64,000 nt of DNA. It comes from an uncultured Rhizobiaceae group bacterium (lineage in GTDB: Bacteria > Pseudomonadota > Alphaproteobacteria > Rhizobiales > Rhizobiaceae). The position numbers and the translations under genes were made by a program. The DNA is taken from the NCBI GenBank assembly GCA_937958815.1, contig CALGMR010000009.1, positions 309,306 to 373,305 on the forward strand, in the 5' to 3' direction. Below the pieces are notes generated by a model. It ran no database searches. It saw only the letters and a program-made list of their open reading frames with translations, and was not told where the DNA came from. How positions within the stretch are numbered: position 1 is the first letter of the stretch; each line of letters starts with the position of its first letter. Below, in pieces: positions 16,814 to 26,453 of the stretch.

Positions 16814-17942
16814 CCGGAAAAACACACCTTCATTGGACACTCTGTTTGCACAGGCCAATGGGGCAATCGACCCGCAAACGGGAGGTGTTGTGCCACCACT
16901 ACAATCTGCGACCACATTTGTGCGCGATGAAGATTACAACCCGCTGTCTCCCAATCATGTTTATGCCCGCGACGACAATGATCTCACCCGATTGGGCGAA
17001 GAAATGTTAGCACAAGCCGAACATGCCGAGGATGGTCTGCTTTTGCCTTCTGGTATGGCCGCCATTGCCACAGTTATGCGCACGGTGCCCAATGGTGGAC
17101 GCATCATCATGCAATCCGGCATCTATTGGGGCGCAACAAAATGGACTCGGGATTTTTGTGCAAGGCGCGACATCGACCTGATTGAAGTGGACTGTTCTGA
17201 TCTCAAAGCCCTACAGGAAGCTGCAAAACCTGCCCAAATTCTGTGGATTGAAACACCCTCCAATCCTTATTTGAAAACAGTCGATATTGCGGCCTGCTCC
17301 ACATTGGCCCGTGAATTGGGGGCGACGCTCGTGGTGGATTCCACGGCTGCAAGCCCCGTGATTTCACAACCACTGGATCATGGTGCAGATATTGTCATGC
17401 ATTCAGCGACCAAAGGAATAAACGGCCATTCAGACGTGTTGGCAGGTTTCCTGGCTTGCAAAGACGCACAAAGCACCCTCTGGCAAAGCCTAAAAACGGA
17501 TCGTCATGATGCCGGTGCGGTGATGGGTTCTTTCGAAGCTTGGTTGTTGATACGCGGTATGCGGACACTCCCCTTGCGTATGGAGCGTATGTGCACCAAT
17601 GCTCTCGTGATTGCGAAACACCTTGAACAACACCCACAAGTTGAAACCGTGCTTTACCCTGGCTTGGACTCCAACCCAGGACATGAAATCGCCTCACGCC
17701 AAATGACTGGCGGATTTGGAAGTCTTTTATCTTTTCGCGTGAAGGGCTCGCGCGAGAACGCTCTAAAGGTTGTTGGCAAAATGGGGCTGTTCAAACGAGC
17801 CACTTCTCTTGGTGGCGTAGAGAGCCTTGTGGAACACCGCCACACGATTGAAGACACGGTGCCTGACAATCTGCTGCGTCTTTCCATCGGCATCGAAAAC
17901 ATCGCAGACCTGATAGCCGATTTGAACCAATCATTAACCTAG
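16806..17942 (+). CDS. metC: Cystathionine beta-lyase-like PLP enzyme (Cys/Met metabolism family)
   Basis: About 378 aa. PLP-binding lysine is probably Lys203 in HSATKGINGHSDV; Asp178 in LVVDSTAASP contacts the pyridine ring; GLLLPSGMAAIATV forms the phosphate loop region. It belongs to the gamma-family that includes cystathionine beta-lyase, cystathionine gamma-synthase and methionine gamma-lyase. The N-terminal YARDDNDLTR replaces the commoner YSRxxNPT, as in several alphaproteobacterial homologues, so the exact reaction should be held loosely. ATG at 16806 overlaps the ChaN-like gene by 8 bases, indicating translational coupling; the longer frame from 16761 is rejected. Confidence 0.82.
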   Translation: MTDRKNTPSLDTLFAQANGAIDPQTGGVVPPLQSATTFVRDEDYNPLSPNHVYARDDNDLTRLGEEMLAQAEHAEDGLLLPSGMAAIATVMRTVPNGGRIIMQSGIYWGATKWTRDFCARRDIDLIEVDCSDLKALQEAAKPAQILWIETPSNPYLKTVDIAACSTLARELGATLVVDSTAASPVISQPLDHGADIVMHSATKGINGHSDVLAGFLACKDAQSTLWQSLKTDRHDAGAVMGSFEAWLLIRGMRTLPLRMERMCTNALVIAKHLEQHPQVETVLYPGLDSNPGHEIASRQMTGGFGSLLSFRVKGSRENALKVVGKMGLFKRATSLGGVESLVEHRHTIEDTVPDNLLRLSIGIENIADLIADLNQSLT

Positions 17943-18054
17943 TTTGTAAATCACCATTTTCCGTTACCCAGCCGTTAACAGACCAAATGGCATGCTGAAC
18001 CATTAGATTGGTCGCATGGGCGCGACTGCAGTGAAACAGTGACGGGAGTTTCCA

Positions 18055-19032
18055 ATGATTTACCAACGCCGCAAAAGCGACTTGAACAAGGGAAAAAGTG
18101 AAGCGCATCGCGAATGGCCGACGATTGCACGCCAAAAAGAAAAGCGTGCCGTTCTTTTGGAAAAGAGCCGCCGTGGCATCGCGGTGTTTGACACCGACCT
18201 TCGCCTCATTGATTGCAATTCCTTGTATGGCGATGCCCATGATTTGCCACCGTCGTTGATGCGCGAAGGCGCTGCCCTTCTTGATGTTCTCAATCACATG
18301 GTTGAAACAGGAGACCTGCCTGGCAATGACGCTGATGCTTATGTGACAAAACACATCAACCTTGCCAAAAGCAACAGCATCGAAACCGTGTTTGAAACGT
18401 TGCCCGATGGCCGCGTGATGTCTGTTGGATATATTCCGGTCGAAACAGGCGGTTGCATCATCACGCAAGATGATGTGAGCAACATTTTTGCTGTCAAAGA
18501 AGAGATTGAACATGCTGGTTTTTATGACCGACGCACAACTCTTCCCAACAAACGTGTTCTGCTTAAATGCATTGATGAAGCCTATATGCAGAGCTGGGAT
18601 GAATCTTCCTTCGCCTTGTTTGTTGTGAAGGCGACCAATTTTGCATCTTTGCAAGAACGCTTGGAAGACACCGCAGGGCACCTTTTGATCAAACAAATTG
18701 GCGACCGTATCCGAGATTGTATTCGCCAAGGCGATCTGCCAGCAAAGTTGGACGGTGCCGAGTTTGGTATTCTACAACAGGCTGTGAGCCAACTTGCAGA
18801 CTCGGAAGCATTGGTTAAGCGTCTTCTTGATGATTTGAACCAACCTTACATGATTGAAGGCATGCCAGTTCTTGTTGAATTCTCTGTGGGCATTGCTTTG
18901 CCCAATACCGAAGATGATCGCGAAGAAACCCTTGTGCAAAATGCGCGCGACGCAGCAGACACCGCAACTCAGCAAGTTGGTTGCCGCTATGCTTTCTGTA
19001 ACTTGAAAGAAGAATTGGCACTGTCGGCTTAG
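18055..19032 (+). CDS. PAS domain protein with a degenerate GGDEF domain
   Basis: 325 aa, cytoplasmic, no signal peptide or membrane segment. Residues about 35-160 form a PAS-like sensor (KSRRGIAVFDTDLRLIDCN through GGCIITQDDVSN). Residues about 165-320 align with a GGDEF fold: YDRRTTLPNKRVLLKCIDEA at the start and LPAKLDGAEFGIL at the active-site position. The diguanylate cyclase signature GG(D/E)EF is replaced by DGAEF, so cyclase activity is doubtful and a substrate-binding or purely regulatory role is more likely. It stands alone between a metC-like gene and a convergent transporter. A GGGAG ribosome site precedes the ATG. It ends before a clear terminator. Confidence 0.82.
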   Translation: MIYQRRKSDLNKGKSEAHREWPTIARQKEKRAVLLEKSRRGIAVFDTDLRLIDCNSLYGDAHDLPPSLMREGAALLDVLNHMVETGDLPGNDADAYVTKHINLAKSNSIETVFETLPDGRVMSVGYIPVETGGCIITQDDVSNIFAVKEEIEHAGFYDRRTTLPNKRVLLKCIDEAYMQSWDESSFALFVVKATNFASLQERLEDTAGHLLIKQIGDRIRDCIRQGDLPAKLDGAEFGILQQAVSQLADSEALVKRLLDDLNQPYMIEGMPVLVEFSVGIALPNTEDDREETLVQNARDAADTATQQVGCRYAFCNLKEELALSA

Positions 19033-19054
19033 TCGGTTCACATAAGCTTTTCGG

Positions 19055-19090
19055 AGGCCTCGTATCTGAATGATACGAGGCCTTCTTTGT
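19055..19090. terminator. Hairpin terminator between convergent genes
   Basis: AGGCCTCGTATC, loop TGAAT, GATACGAGGCCT: a 12-bp perfect stem followed by TCTTTGT. It ends the PAS/GGDEF gene and probably the SLC13 transporter gene on the other strand. Confidence 0.9.
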
Positions 19091-20970
19091 TAGAAAATGA
19101 TGTTCATGACAGTAATTGAAACGATCAAGAACAGAATTGTCATGCCAAATCCCGCGCGCATGAAATCTTTCACACGATAGCCAGCCGGCCCCATGATGAG
19201 CGCATTGACCTGATGGGTTGGTATCAAGAACGAATTTGACGTTGAGATAGCGACTGTCAGCGCGAAAATTGCAGGATCACCACCGGAAGCCACAGCGATG
19301 CTGATTGCCAATGGAACCAATAGAACCGTTGCTCCAACATTGGACATGATCAAGGTAAAAGCAGCAGCCAAGAGCGCAACACCAATTTGCAAACCCCAGA
19401 TGGGCACACCGTCTAAGCCGGACAATATTCCGTCGGCAATCCACTGAGCTGTTCCTGTTGATTGAACCGCTTGACCCAACGGAATCAAACTCGCCAGCAG
19501 GAACACGGTGTTCCAACCCACTGCGGAATAGGCTTCATCAATGCGCAACACTCGGCTTGCCACCATGCCCGCCGCGCCCACCAACAGGCACAGTGATAAA
19601 AGAATGTCGGTGAACAGAATAAGGCCGAGCGCAATGAGAAAAAATGTCAGTGCCCACCCCACTTTTTTCGGGCGCAACTCTTCGCGAGGATAGTCACTGG
19701 TGACAATGACGAAATCACGGTCTTTTTGTAAAAGGTTCAAAGAACTCCAAGTGGTGTGAACCAGAAGCGTGTCGCCAGCGTGCAAGGGTTCAAATCCAAT
19801 TTTCGTTGGTAGGTGATCATCGGTGCGAATGTGGCTCATCACCTCTTCACCGCGATAGATTGCCAAAAGAGAAAACCCATAGCGTTCACGAGCACGTACA
19901 GAGCGTGTTGATTCTCCGATCATCGAACTCTCTGGCGGAATTACGATTTCAGCGACACCGCAGCGATGGCTTGCCAGTTCGCGAGAAAATTTATCCATTT
20001 GCGGATGGATCACCAAATCATTCTGAACAGCAAAACGGCGTATAGCGGCGGGCGTTCCCATAACGGCGATACGGCTTGGCGCTTCCAATTCATCCAACAC
20101 AACGGGTGCCACAAAAGTCTTCTGGTTGATGTGCAGCGCAATAATATAGATGTCAAAATCTGAGTGAATGTCGAGAATGGTTCGTCCAGCAATCGGTGAA
20201 TCGGACGGAACCGACAATTCGGTTATTCCAGAATCCAGGCCATAAAGTCTGTTCAAATATTCAGAACGTTTGTCCGCCTCACTGCCACCCTGGTCTTCTG
20301 AACCTGGCAAAATGTAACGGCCGAAAAGAGTGAAATACAAAATTCCTGTAACCACCAACGACAAGCCTATGGGAGTCACTGAAAACAAATCGAATGTTTC
20401 CATCTGACTCTCTTGAGGCAATTCTGCATTGGCGCTGATAATAAGATCATTCAGCAAAATAAGCGGCGATGATCCCACCATTGTGATCGTGCCACCCAAA
20501 ATGGCGCAAAACCCCATAGGCATCAAAAGCCGCGACAAAGGAATTTCGGTGCGCGAAGAAATGCGCGACACAACGGGCAAATAAAGAGCAGCCGCTCCAA
20601 CATTTTGCATGAACGATGAGATGATCGCCACTGTTGAGGAGACGATTGGAATGATCCGTTGTTCCGTTTGTCCACCAAACTTCAATATGAAATGGGTGAC
20701 GGTGGACATCACACCCGTCTTGTCGAGCCCCGCCCCAATGATCATCACGGCAATTATTGAAATCACTGCGTTTGAGGAGAAGCCTGCAAATAGTTCTTTG
20801 GGGTCAGCCAGATTTTCCAAACCGGGCATGTAACTCAGCAGGCCGAGAAAAACGAGTATGATAATCGCGGTTACATCAACACGAACGACTTCCGTCACAA
20901 ACAGAAAGACAGTCAGCGCCAGAAGACCCAGCACTGCGGCCATTTCGAACGACAAACCGAGAGATTCCAT
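19090..20970 (-). CDS. SLC13/DASS-type anion permease with two TrkA-C domains
   Basis: About 626 aa inner-membrane protein. The N-terminal half (about residues 5-200) has hydrophobic helices with the family stretch FSSNAVISIIAVMIIGAGL; two TrkA-C-like cytoplasmic domains follow at about 245-420 (for example SPIAGRTILDIHS and SMIGESTRSVRAR). A second set of helices occupies about 425-626, including NVGATVLLVPLAISIA. This is the permease layout of Na+/sulfate or dicarboxylate transporters (SLC13, ArsB/NhaD superfamily). Substrate is not given by context. The ATG at 20970 has GGGGAG upstream and is preferred to a TTG at 20988. Confidence 0.85.
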   Translation of the reverse strand: MESLGLSFEMAAVLGLLALTVFLFVTEVVRVDVTAIIILVFLGLLSYMPGLENLADPKELFAGFSSNAVISIIAVMIIGAGLDKTGVMSTVTHFILKFGGQTEQRIIPIVSSTVAIISSFMQNVGAAALYLPVVSRISSRTEIPLSRLLMPMGFCAILGGTITMVGSSPLILLNDLIISANAELPQESQMETFDLFSVTPIGLSLVVTGILYFTLFGRYILPGSEDQGGSEADKRSEYLNRLYGLDSGITELSVPSDSPIAGRTILDIHSDFDIYIIALHINQKTFVAPVVLDELEAPSRIAVMGTPAAIRRFAVQNDLVIHPQMDKFSRELASHRCGVAEIVIPPESSMIGESTRSVRARERYGFSLLAIYRGEEVMSHIRTDDHLPTKIGFEPLHAGDTLLVHTTWSSLNLLQKDRDFVIVTSDYPREELRPKKVGWALTFFLIALGLILFTDILLSLCLLVGAAGMVASRVLRIDEAYSAVGWNTVFLLASLIPLGQAVQSTGTAQWIADGILSGLDGVPIWGLQIGVALLAAAFTLIMSNVGATVLLVPLAISIAVASGGDPAIFALTVAISTSNSFLIPTHQVNALIMGPAGYRVKDFMRAGFGMTILFLIVSITVMNIIF

Positions 20971-21118
20971 CAACGACTCCCCAAGCAAACCAGATAAAAA
21001 AAGATCTGGCGCTTACTGCTGACAGGGTTGTCGTTCCACTCGAGGAAAAAAGCAAGATTTTAGGTGCAAACAATCGCTCTGGTCGACCAATTGTGAACAA
21101 GTGGCCCCAAAGGGGTGC

Positions 21119-22930
21119 TTATCCCATCACACTGGCCCCAGTATCGGCCGTTGAGACCGCATTGCGGAATACGTTGAACAGGTCCGTTCCCATGCCGAAT
21201 TGATTGGCAGACAAATCTGCTGTTGCAACTTCACGCGCAGCCCATTCCGCTTCATCGACTTTGGCGATAAGCTCTCCAGTAACGGCGTTGAGGCTGACAA
21301 TGTCACCGTCGCGCAATTTTGCAATTCCACCACCATCAACAGCTTCCGGTGTGAGATGAATAGCAGCTGGAACTTTACCCGAAGCGCCAGACATACGACC
21401 ATCGGTCACGAGTGCAACCTTGAAGCCTCTGTCTTGCAACACACCAAGCGGAGGTGTGAGTTTATGAAGCTCCGGCATGCCATTGCTGCGCGGCCCCTGA
21501 AAACGACAGACCGCAATCACATCCATATTCAATGCGCCGGCTTCAAAGGCTTCTTTGATACCATCTTGCGTTTCAAAAATGCGCACTGGAGCTTCTACAA
21601 TGCGGTGCTCTTCTTTCACGGCAGACGTTTTAATGACTGCGCGGCCAATATTACCATCGAGCATTTTCAAACCGCCGTCTTTGGAAAACGGTTTCTCGAC
21701 AGTGCCCAGAATTTTGGCATTGCCTGCTTCACGCGGCGCAGTTTGCCACTTTACGCCATCTCCATCGAGCAACGGCTCTTGCGCCATGTTGCCAAGGCCG
21801 TTGCCAGCAATTGTTTTCACATCTTCATGCAAGCGCCCTTCAGATAACAGTTCGCCAATAAGGTAAGGCAAACCGCCAGCAGCATGAAAATGGTTCACGT
21901 CAGCCATGCCGTTTGGATAAACACGCGCCAAAAGCGGCGTGCAATCTGCCAAGTCTGAGAGGTCTTCCAAGGTCAGTTGTATCCCTGCAGCTTTTGCAAT
22001 GGCCACCAAATGCAAGGCGTGGTTCGTCGAGCCACCGGTGGTGTGAAGGCCAATCACGCCATTCACGATTGCTTTTTCATTGATCACTTGGCCAACGGGC
22101 GTGAACTCATTTCCTGTGGCAGTGATCGCCAATGCACGGCGGGTTGCTTCTTTGGTCAATGCATCGCGCAAAGGTGTGCCTGGGTTCACAAAACTCGACC
22201 CTGGCAAATGCAATCCCATAAATTCCATCAACATTTGGTTGGAATTGGCCGTGCCGTAAAATGTGCAAGTGCCCGGAGAATGATAGGATGCGGATTCAGC
22301 CGCCAACAGTTCTTCACGCCCGACTTTGCCTTCAGCATAAAGCTGGCGAACACGCACTTTTTCCGTGTTTGGCAAACCAGATGGCATAGGCCCGGCCGGA
22401 ACAAATACGGCTGGCAAATGACCAAATGAAAGGGCTCCGATCAAAAGGCCCGGGACGATTTTATCACAAACACCGAGATACATGGCTGCATCGAACATAT
22501 TGTGAGACAGGCCAATGGCGGTCGCCATCGCAATTATGTCGCGAGAGAACAGAGACAGTTCCATCCCTTTTTGGCCCTGGGTTACACCATCACACATGGC
22601 AGGAACCCCAGATGCAATTTGGGCGACGCCTCCTGCATCGCGGGCCGCCTGTTTGATGATCTCAGGAAATGCACCAAAGGGTTGGTGTGCTGACAGCATA
22701 TCATTGTAGGATGTAACGATCGCCACATTTGGCACCACGTCACCCGCCAATGCGGTTTTATCACCACTCCCACAAGCCGCGAAGCCATGAGCCAGGTTTC
22801 CGCATGTGAGTGAAGAACGATGCGGGCCGTCATTGGCCGCGGCGTCCAATCGCTCAAGATATGTGTCGCGCGTGGGTTTGCTGCGTTCAACAATGCGTTC
22901 TGTAACTTTCGTGATCGCTTCAATCGTCAT
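21119..22930 (-). CDS. edd: Phosphogluconate dehydratase
   Basis: 603 aa, exactly the usual length. Fe-S dehydratase of the IlvD/Edd family converting 6-phosphogluconate to KDPG, the key Entner-Doudoroff step. Family motifs include [31 protein letters not shown] with a cluster-ligand cysteine, [15 protein letters not shown] with another, and [17 protein letters not shown] at 22930 is chosen over a TTG at 22942. It is the last gene of zwf-pgl-edd, 48 bases after pgl. A KDPG aldolase (eda) is not adjacent; the aldolase at 37375 looks like the galactose-branch DgoA. Confidence 0.96.
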   Translation of the reverse strand: MTIEAITKVTERIVERSKPTRDTYLERLDAAANDGPHRSSLTCGNLAHGFAACGSGDKTALAGDVVPNVAIVTSYNDMLSAHQPFGAFPEIIKQAARDAGGVAQIASGVPAMCDGVTQGQKGMELSLFSRDIIAMATAIGLSHNMFDAAMYLGVCDKIVPGLLIGALSFGHLPAVFVPAGPMPSGLPNTEKVRVRQLYAEGKVGREELLAAESASYHSPGTCTFYGTANSNQMLMEFMGLHLPGSSFVNPGTPLRDALTKEATRRALAITATGNEFTPVGQVINEKAIVNGVIGLHTTGGSTNHALHLVAIAKAAGIQLTLEDLSDLADCTPLLARVYPNGMADVNHFHAAGGLPYLIGELLSEGRLHEDVKTIAGNGLGNMAQEPLLDGDGVKWQTAPREAGNAKILGTVEKPFSKDGGLKMLDGNIGRAVIKTSAVKEEHRIVEAPVRIFETQDGIKEAFEAGALNMDVIAVCRFQGPRSNGMPELHKLTPPLGVLQDRGFKVALVTDGRMSGASGKVPAAIHLTPEAVDGGGIAKLRDGDIVSLNAVTGELIAKVDEAEWAAREVATADLSANQFGMGTDLFNVFRNAVSTADTGASVMG

Positions 22931-22978
22931 TTTTTGTTCCAATGATGTTTTGGTATCTAGGGGTTAGGCACAGTTTGA

Positions 22979-23638
22979 TTAGGGCGCCCAATAGACTTCA
23001 ATTTCGACCTGAGGATGGCGCAAAACATGCCGAATGGGCAGTTCGTCAGCGGATCCCTCGTTTGACGCCTCTTCAAACACACGTCGTTTTTCGTCCCCTT
23101 CAATGTGAAGGGCAATATGGGTTGCTGAAGCTATGACAGGCAATGTCATGGTGACACGCGGCTCTAAAGCACCCGGTGCCGTGAGTTCGAGAACATATTG
23201 CTTCGTGTTCAAATCCGTTGCTGCGGCCAATGTATCGCCATTTGGAAAAAACGACGCTGTATGGCCATCTGCACCCATGCCCAGAACCAAATAGTCTATT
23301 GCATGGGTAAAATCTGCTTCCACATTTTCAAGTGGTCCAAAGTTGGCATCCGCTGCTTCATTCTTGAGAAGGTGTTGCCTAACGAACAATTGATTGCTGC
23401 GTTCATGATCAGCCGGGACACAGCGATCGTCCACCAACATGACCTGAACATTTTTCCAATCCAGTTTCTGCCGGGACAAATGATCGAAAAACAGTTTTGG
23501 CGTCGAACCTCCTGAAACGGCTAAACGGGCGTGACCGCCGTCGTTCAATGCTGTCATAAGTTCTCTGCTGACATCGTTGGCAAACGTCTGTGCCAACTCT
23601 TCTTTGGTTCGGAATTCGTGAAACTTAGAAACTGGCAT
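22979..23638 (-). CDS. pgl: 6-phosphogluconolactonase (DevB type)
   Basis: 219 aa cytoplasmic lactonase that hydrolyses 6-phosphogluconolactone to 6-phosphogluconate. SGGSTPKLFFDHL near residues 43-55 and VDDRCVPADHERSN near 70-83 are the sugar-phosphate binding motifs, and VLGMGADGHTASFFPNG near 117-133 is diagnostic of the family. Its ATG follows the zwf TAG stop with no gap, so translation is coupled. Confidence 0.95.
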   Translation of the reverse strand: MPVSKFHEFRTKEELAQTFANDVSRELMTALNDGGHARLAVSGGSTPKLFFDHLSRQKLDWKNVQVMLVDDRCVPADHERSNQLFVRQHLLKNEAADANFGPLENVEADFTHAIDYLVLGMGADGHTASFFPNGDTLAAATDLNTKQYVLELTAPGALEPRVTMTLPVIASATHIALHIEGDEKRRVFEEASNEGSADELPIRHVLRHPQVEIEVYWAP

Positions 23639-25117
23639 CTAGCTGTCCCCGTCATTCCATGTTCGGCCATCGCGCTCGATCATCGCGATTGACTGACTTG
23701 GGCCCCATGTTCCAGCTGTGTAGTTTCTGACCTTCTGCGAGGTTTCATCCCAGCCAGCGAATATTCCATCAATCCAACGCCAAGCCGCTTCCACTTCGTC
23801 CGACCTCATAAACAAGGTTTGATTGCCACGAATGACATCAAGCAATAAGCGCTCATAAGCATCTGGGCTGCGCTCTTCAAAATTTTCCGCAAAACTCATG
23901 TCCAGCGGCACGTGTTTCAAGCGCATTCCACCCGGACCAGGGTCTTTGATCATGATCCATTGTTTTACGCTTTCGTCTGGCTGTAAGCGCAGGACCAGTT
24001 TATTGGAAATCGGGATACCCGCATCTTTTGCAAATATAGAATGCGGCACGGGTCGGAAATGAATGACAATTTCGGACATGCGCATTGCCATACGTTTGCC
24101 GGTGCGTAGATAAAACGGAACACCTGACCAGCGCCAATTTTCAATTTCAGCTTTGAGGCCAACAAAGGTTGCTGTCTCGGAGTCCTCACCCAATTCATCG
24201 AGATAGCCTTCAACCTTGCCATCGGGGCCAGCGCCCGCCGTGTATTGCGCGCGAACTGTTGTGGCGCCAACAATATCTTCCGTGATTGGTTTTAAAGCAC
24301 GCAGAACTTTCAGCTTTTCATCACGAATGGCATCCGCCTCTCCAGATGCAGGTGGCTCCATGGCCACAAGGCACAAGAGCTGCAACAAATGGTTTTGCAC
24401 CATGTCACGCAACGCACCTGACTTGTCGTAATATCCTGCTCGTCCTTCCACGCCCACCGTCTCTGCAACAGTGATTTGAACATGATCGATGTGCGATGAA
24501 TTCCAAAGCGGCTCAAACAAAGCATTTGCGAACCGGAGAGCCAACAGGTTTTGCACCGTTTCCTTGCCAAGATAATGATCAATGCGGAAGATTTGATCTT
24601 CGCGAAAATGCTTGCCAATGGCTTTGTTGAGCTCTTGGGCAGATTCCAAATCGCGACCCAAAGGTTTCTCAATCACCAAACGGCTGCGATCATCAATCAA
24701 ACCGAATTTATCCAATTGATTTGAAATGGTTCCGAAAAGACCGGGGCCAACCGCGAGGTAGTATGCGCGAATTTGGCCTTGATCGTTTTTATCAAGTGTT
24801 GAACGCAACGCGTCCCAACCGTCGTCACTGAGCGCATCGATTTTTACATAATCGAGCCGCGCCAAAAAGCGGTTTAAACTGTCGTCTTCTCGTTCATCAG
24901 GCTTGATGTGCTCTTCCAAAGCTTCTTTCGCAAAAGCTCTGTATTTCTCACTCGAAAGATCTGAGCGCGACGCGCCAATGAGGCGAGAAGCGTCAGGCAA
25001 TTGTCCATCTCTGTCTCGCTGATAAAGAGCTGGTAAAAGTTTGCGTTGTGCAAGATCACCAGTGCCACCGAAAATCACGTAGTCGAACGGTTCAACGGGA
25101 ATAATTTGACGGGTCAT
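23639..25117 (-). CDS. zwf: Glucose-6-phosphate 1-dehydrogenase
   Basis: 492 aa. Oxidises glucose-6-phosphate to the lactone with NADP+ (or NAD+), feeding the Entner-Doudoroff and pentose phosphate routes. The dinucleotide motif GGTGDLAQRK is at residues 17-26 and the substrate signature RIDHYLGKE at 178-186; the catalytic base is the His later in the region TKGALRDMVQNHLLQ-like stretch (here SGALRDMVQNHLLQL). First gene of the zwf-pgl-edd operon. A GNAT gene lies 65 bases upstream on the same strand and may share the transcript. Confidence 0.97.
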   Translation of the reverse strand: MTRQIIPVEPFDYVIFGGTGDLAQRKLLPALYQRDRDGQLPDASRLIGASRSDLSSEKYRAFAKEALEEHIKPDEREDDSLNRFLARLDYVKIDALSDDGWDALRSTLDKNDQGQIRAYYLAVGPGLFGTISNQLDKFGLIDDRSRLVIEKPLGRDLESAQELNKAIGKHFREDQIFRIDHYLGKETVQNLLALRFANALFEPLWNSSHIDHVQITVAETVGVEGRAGYYDKSGALRDMVQNHLLQLLCLVAMEPPASGEADAIRDEKLKVLRALKPITEDIVGATTVRAQYTAGAGPDGKVEGYLDELGEDSETATFVGLKAEIENWRWSGVPFYLRTGKRMAMRMSEIVIHFRPVPHSIFAKDAGIPISNKLVLRLQPDESVKQWIMIKDPGPGGMRLKHVPLDMSFAENFEERSPDAYERLLLDVIRGNQTLFMRSDEVEAAWRWIDGIFAGWDETSQKVRNYTAGTWGPSQSIAMIERDGRTWNDGDS

Positions 25118-25182
25118 GAATGAAGTCCAATGCTTAGGTCGCGGGCAATCTAATCGATTTAAATGGCTCTGTAAATTGGCAG

Positions 25183-25632
25183 TTAAATTTGTTTCTCAAA
25201 GAATACGCGGCGAAATCCGTATTCTTCTTTTCGTTGCGTCTCAACAAACCCAAGTTTTGGATACAACATCAGGTTCTCATGCATTTTTTCATTTGTATAA
25301 AGGGTCAGGCTTTGGAGCCCCTTGGAACGCGCTCGATTCTCCAATATCGCAAACACTTCAGAGGCTAAACCTTTGCCTTGGTGCATTGGCAGAATTGCGA
25401 TGTTCTCTATGAAAAGAGAGTTCGCAGTCTCGAAGCTCACACAATATCCCACGCTGTCGTTTGAACACACAATGATCTCGACCTGATTGTCTTTTATTTG
25501 GTTCTTGAAGTCTGCAACCATAGGTGCAGGCTTTTTGCCGATACGTTCCACATACAGTTCATAGGCACAAACAGCACAGTCTTTCACAAACTCAAGATCA
25601 GATATGTCAGCAGGTCTTAATTCTAGAGTCAT
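25183..25632 (-). CDS. GNAT-family N-acetyltransferase
   Basis: 149 aa. The acetyl-CoA binding motif A is seen as IAILPMHQGKGLASEVFAIL near residues 86-105 (Q/R-x-x-G-x-G/A pattern as QGKGLA), and motif B as LTLYTNEKMHENLMLYPKLGF. Acceptor unknown. It is divergent from the sugar dehydrogenase gene (75 bases apart) and co-directional with zwf. No specific link to either pathway is evident. Confidence 0.82.
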   Translation of the reverse strand: MTLELRPADISDLEFVKDCAVCAYELYVERIGKKPAPMVADFKNQIKDNQVEIIVCSNDSVGYCVSFETANSLFIENIAILPMHQGKGLASEVFAILENRARSKGLQSLTLYTNEKMHENLMLYPKLGFVETQRKEEYGFRRVFFEKQI

Positions 25633-25706
25633 GGAATTGCTTCTTTCAAAAACAAATCAATTCGACCATCCTGCCTTTGGATACGATATTGACGGAAGGA
25701 TGCAAA

Positions 25707-26453
25707 ATGCGACTTGCAGGAAAAACAGCGATCATCACAGGCGCAGGGTCTGGTTTTGGAGAGGGCATGGCAAAACGTTTTGCTGAAGAAGGCGCCAATG
25801 TCATTGTCGCGGATTTGAACGGAGATGCGGCAAAACGCGTGGCGTCAGACATCGGCAAACAAGCGGTCGCAATTGAAGTTGATGTTGCGACGGCCAAAGA
25901 CAATCAGGCTATGGCAGATTGTGCGATGCAAAATTTCGGAGCCATCGACATCTTCGTTTTGAATGCAGGTGTGACCCACAAAAACATGAGCTTGCTTGAT
26001 GTGGACGAAGACATGTTCGACCGGATTGGTGATGTGAACATGAAAGCCCTTTTTCATGCTTCTAAATCGGTAGTGCCGCACATGGTCAAGCAAGGCGGCG
26101 GAAGCATTTTAGCGACAGCTTCTACAGCAGGATTGCGCCCCCGCCCCGGCCTGGTTTGGTACAATGCCTCTAAAGCCTGGGTGATCAACGCCTGCAAATG
26201 TATGGCTGTAGAATTGGCACCACAAAACATACGTGTGAATTCACTGTGCCCTGTGGCAGGTGAAACCGGAATGTTGGCAGACTTCATGGGCGAGGACACT
26301 CCCGAAATTCGCGAAAAATTTCAAAGTGTCATTCCACTCGGTCGATTTTCTCAACCACGCGACATGGCCAATGCAGCACTCTATCTTGTGTCAGATGAAG
26401 CCGATTTCATCACAGGCGTTGCCATGGAAGTGGACGGCGGGCGCTGCGTTTAA
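25707..26453 (+). CDS. SDR-family dehydrogenase, probable sugar (galactose) 1-dehydrogenase
   Basis: 248 aa classical short-chain dehydrogenase. Cofactor motif TGAGSGFG at 11-18, LNAG at about 85-88, catalytic Ser139 (ASTAG) and Tyr152/Lys156 (YNASK). Asp36 after the second beta strand (IVADLNG) favours NAD+. The start is decided by GGAAGGA just upstream of ATG 25707; the open frame reaches 25524 but that part overlaps the divergent GNAT gene. Placement beside beta-galactosidase and upstream of the dgoK/dgoA cluster suggests oxidation of D-galactose to galactonolactone. SDRs have broad roles, so the substrate is inference. Confidence 0.82.
   Translation: MRLAGKTAIITGAGSGFGEGMAKRFAEEGANVIVADLNGDAAKRVASDIGKQAVAIEVDVATAKDNQAMADCAMQNFGAIDIFVLNAGVTHKNMSLLDVDEDMFDRIGDVNMKALFHASKSVVPHMVKQGGGSILATASTAGLRPRPGLVWYNASKAWVINACKCMAVELAPQNIRVNSLCPVAGETGMLADFMGEDTPEIREKFQSVIPLGRFSQPRDMANAALYLVSDEADFITGVAMEVDGGRCV

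Noticed and set aside
17943..17950. TTTGTAAA copy downstream of the metC-like gene
   Set aside because: Single half-site far from the shunt genes and without a partner arm; most likely chance.
21200..21847. 215-aa plus-strand frame inside edd
   Set aside because: Antisense shadow of phosphogluconate dehydratase, whose motifs are complete.
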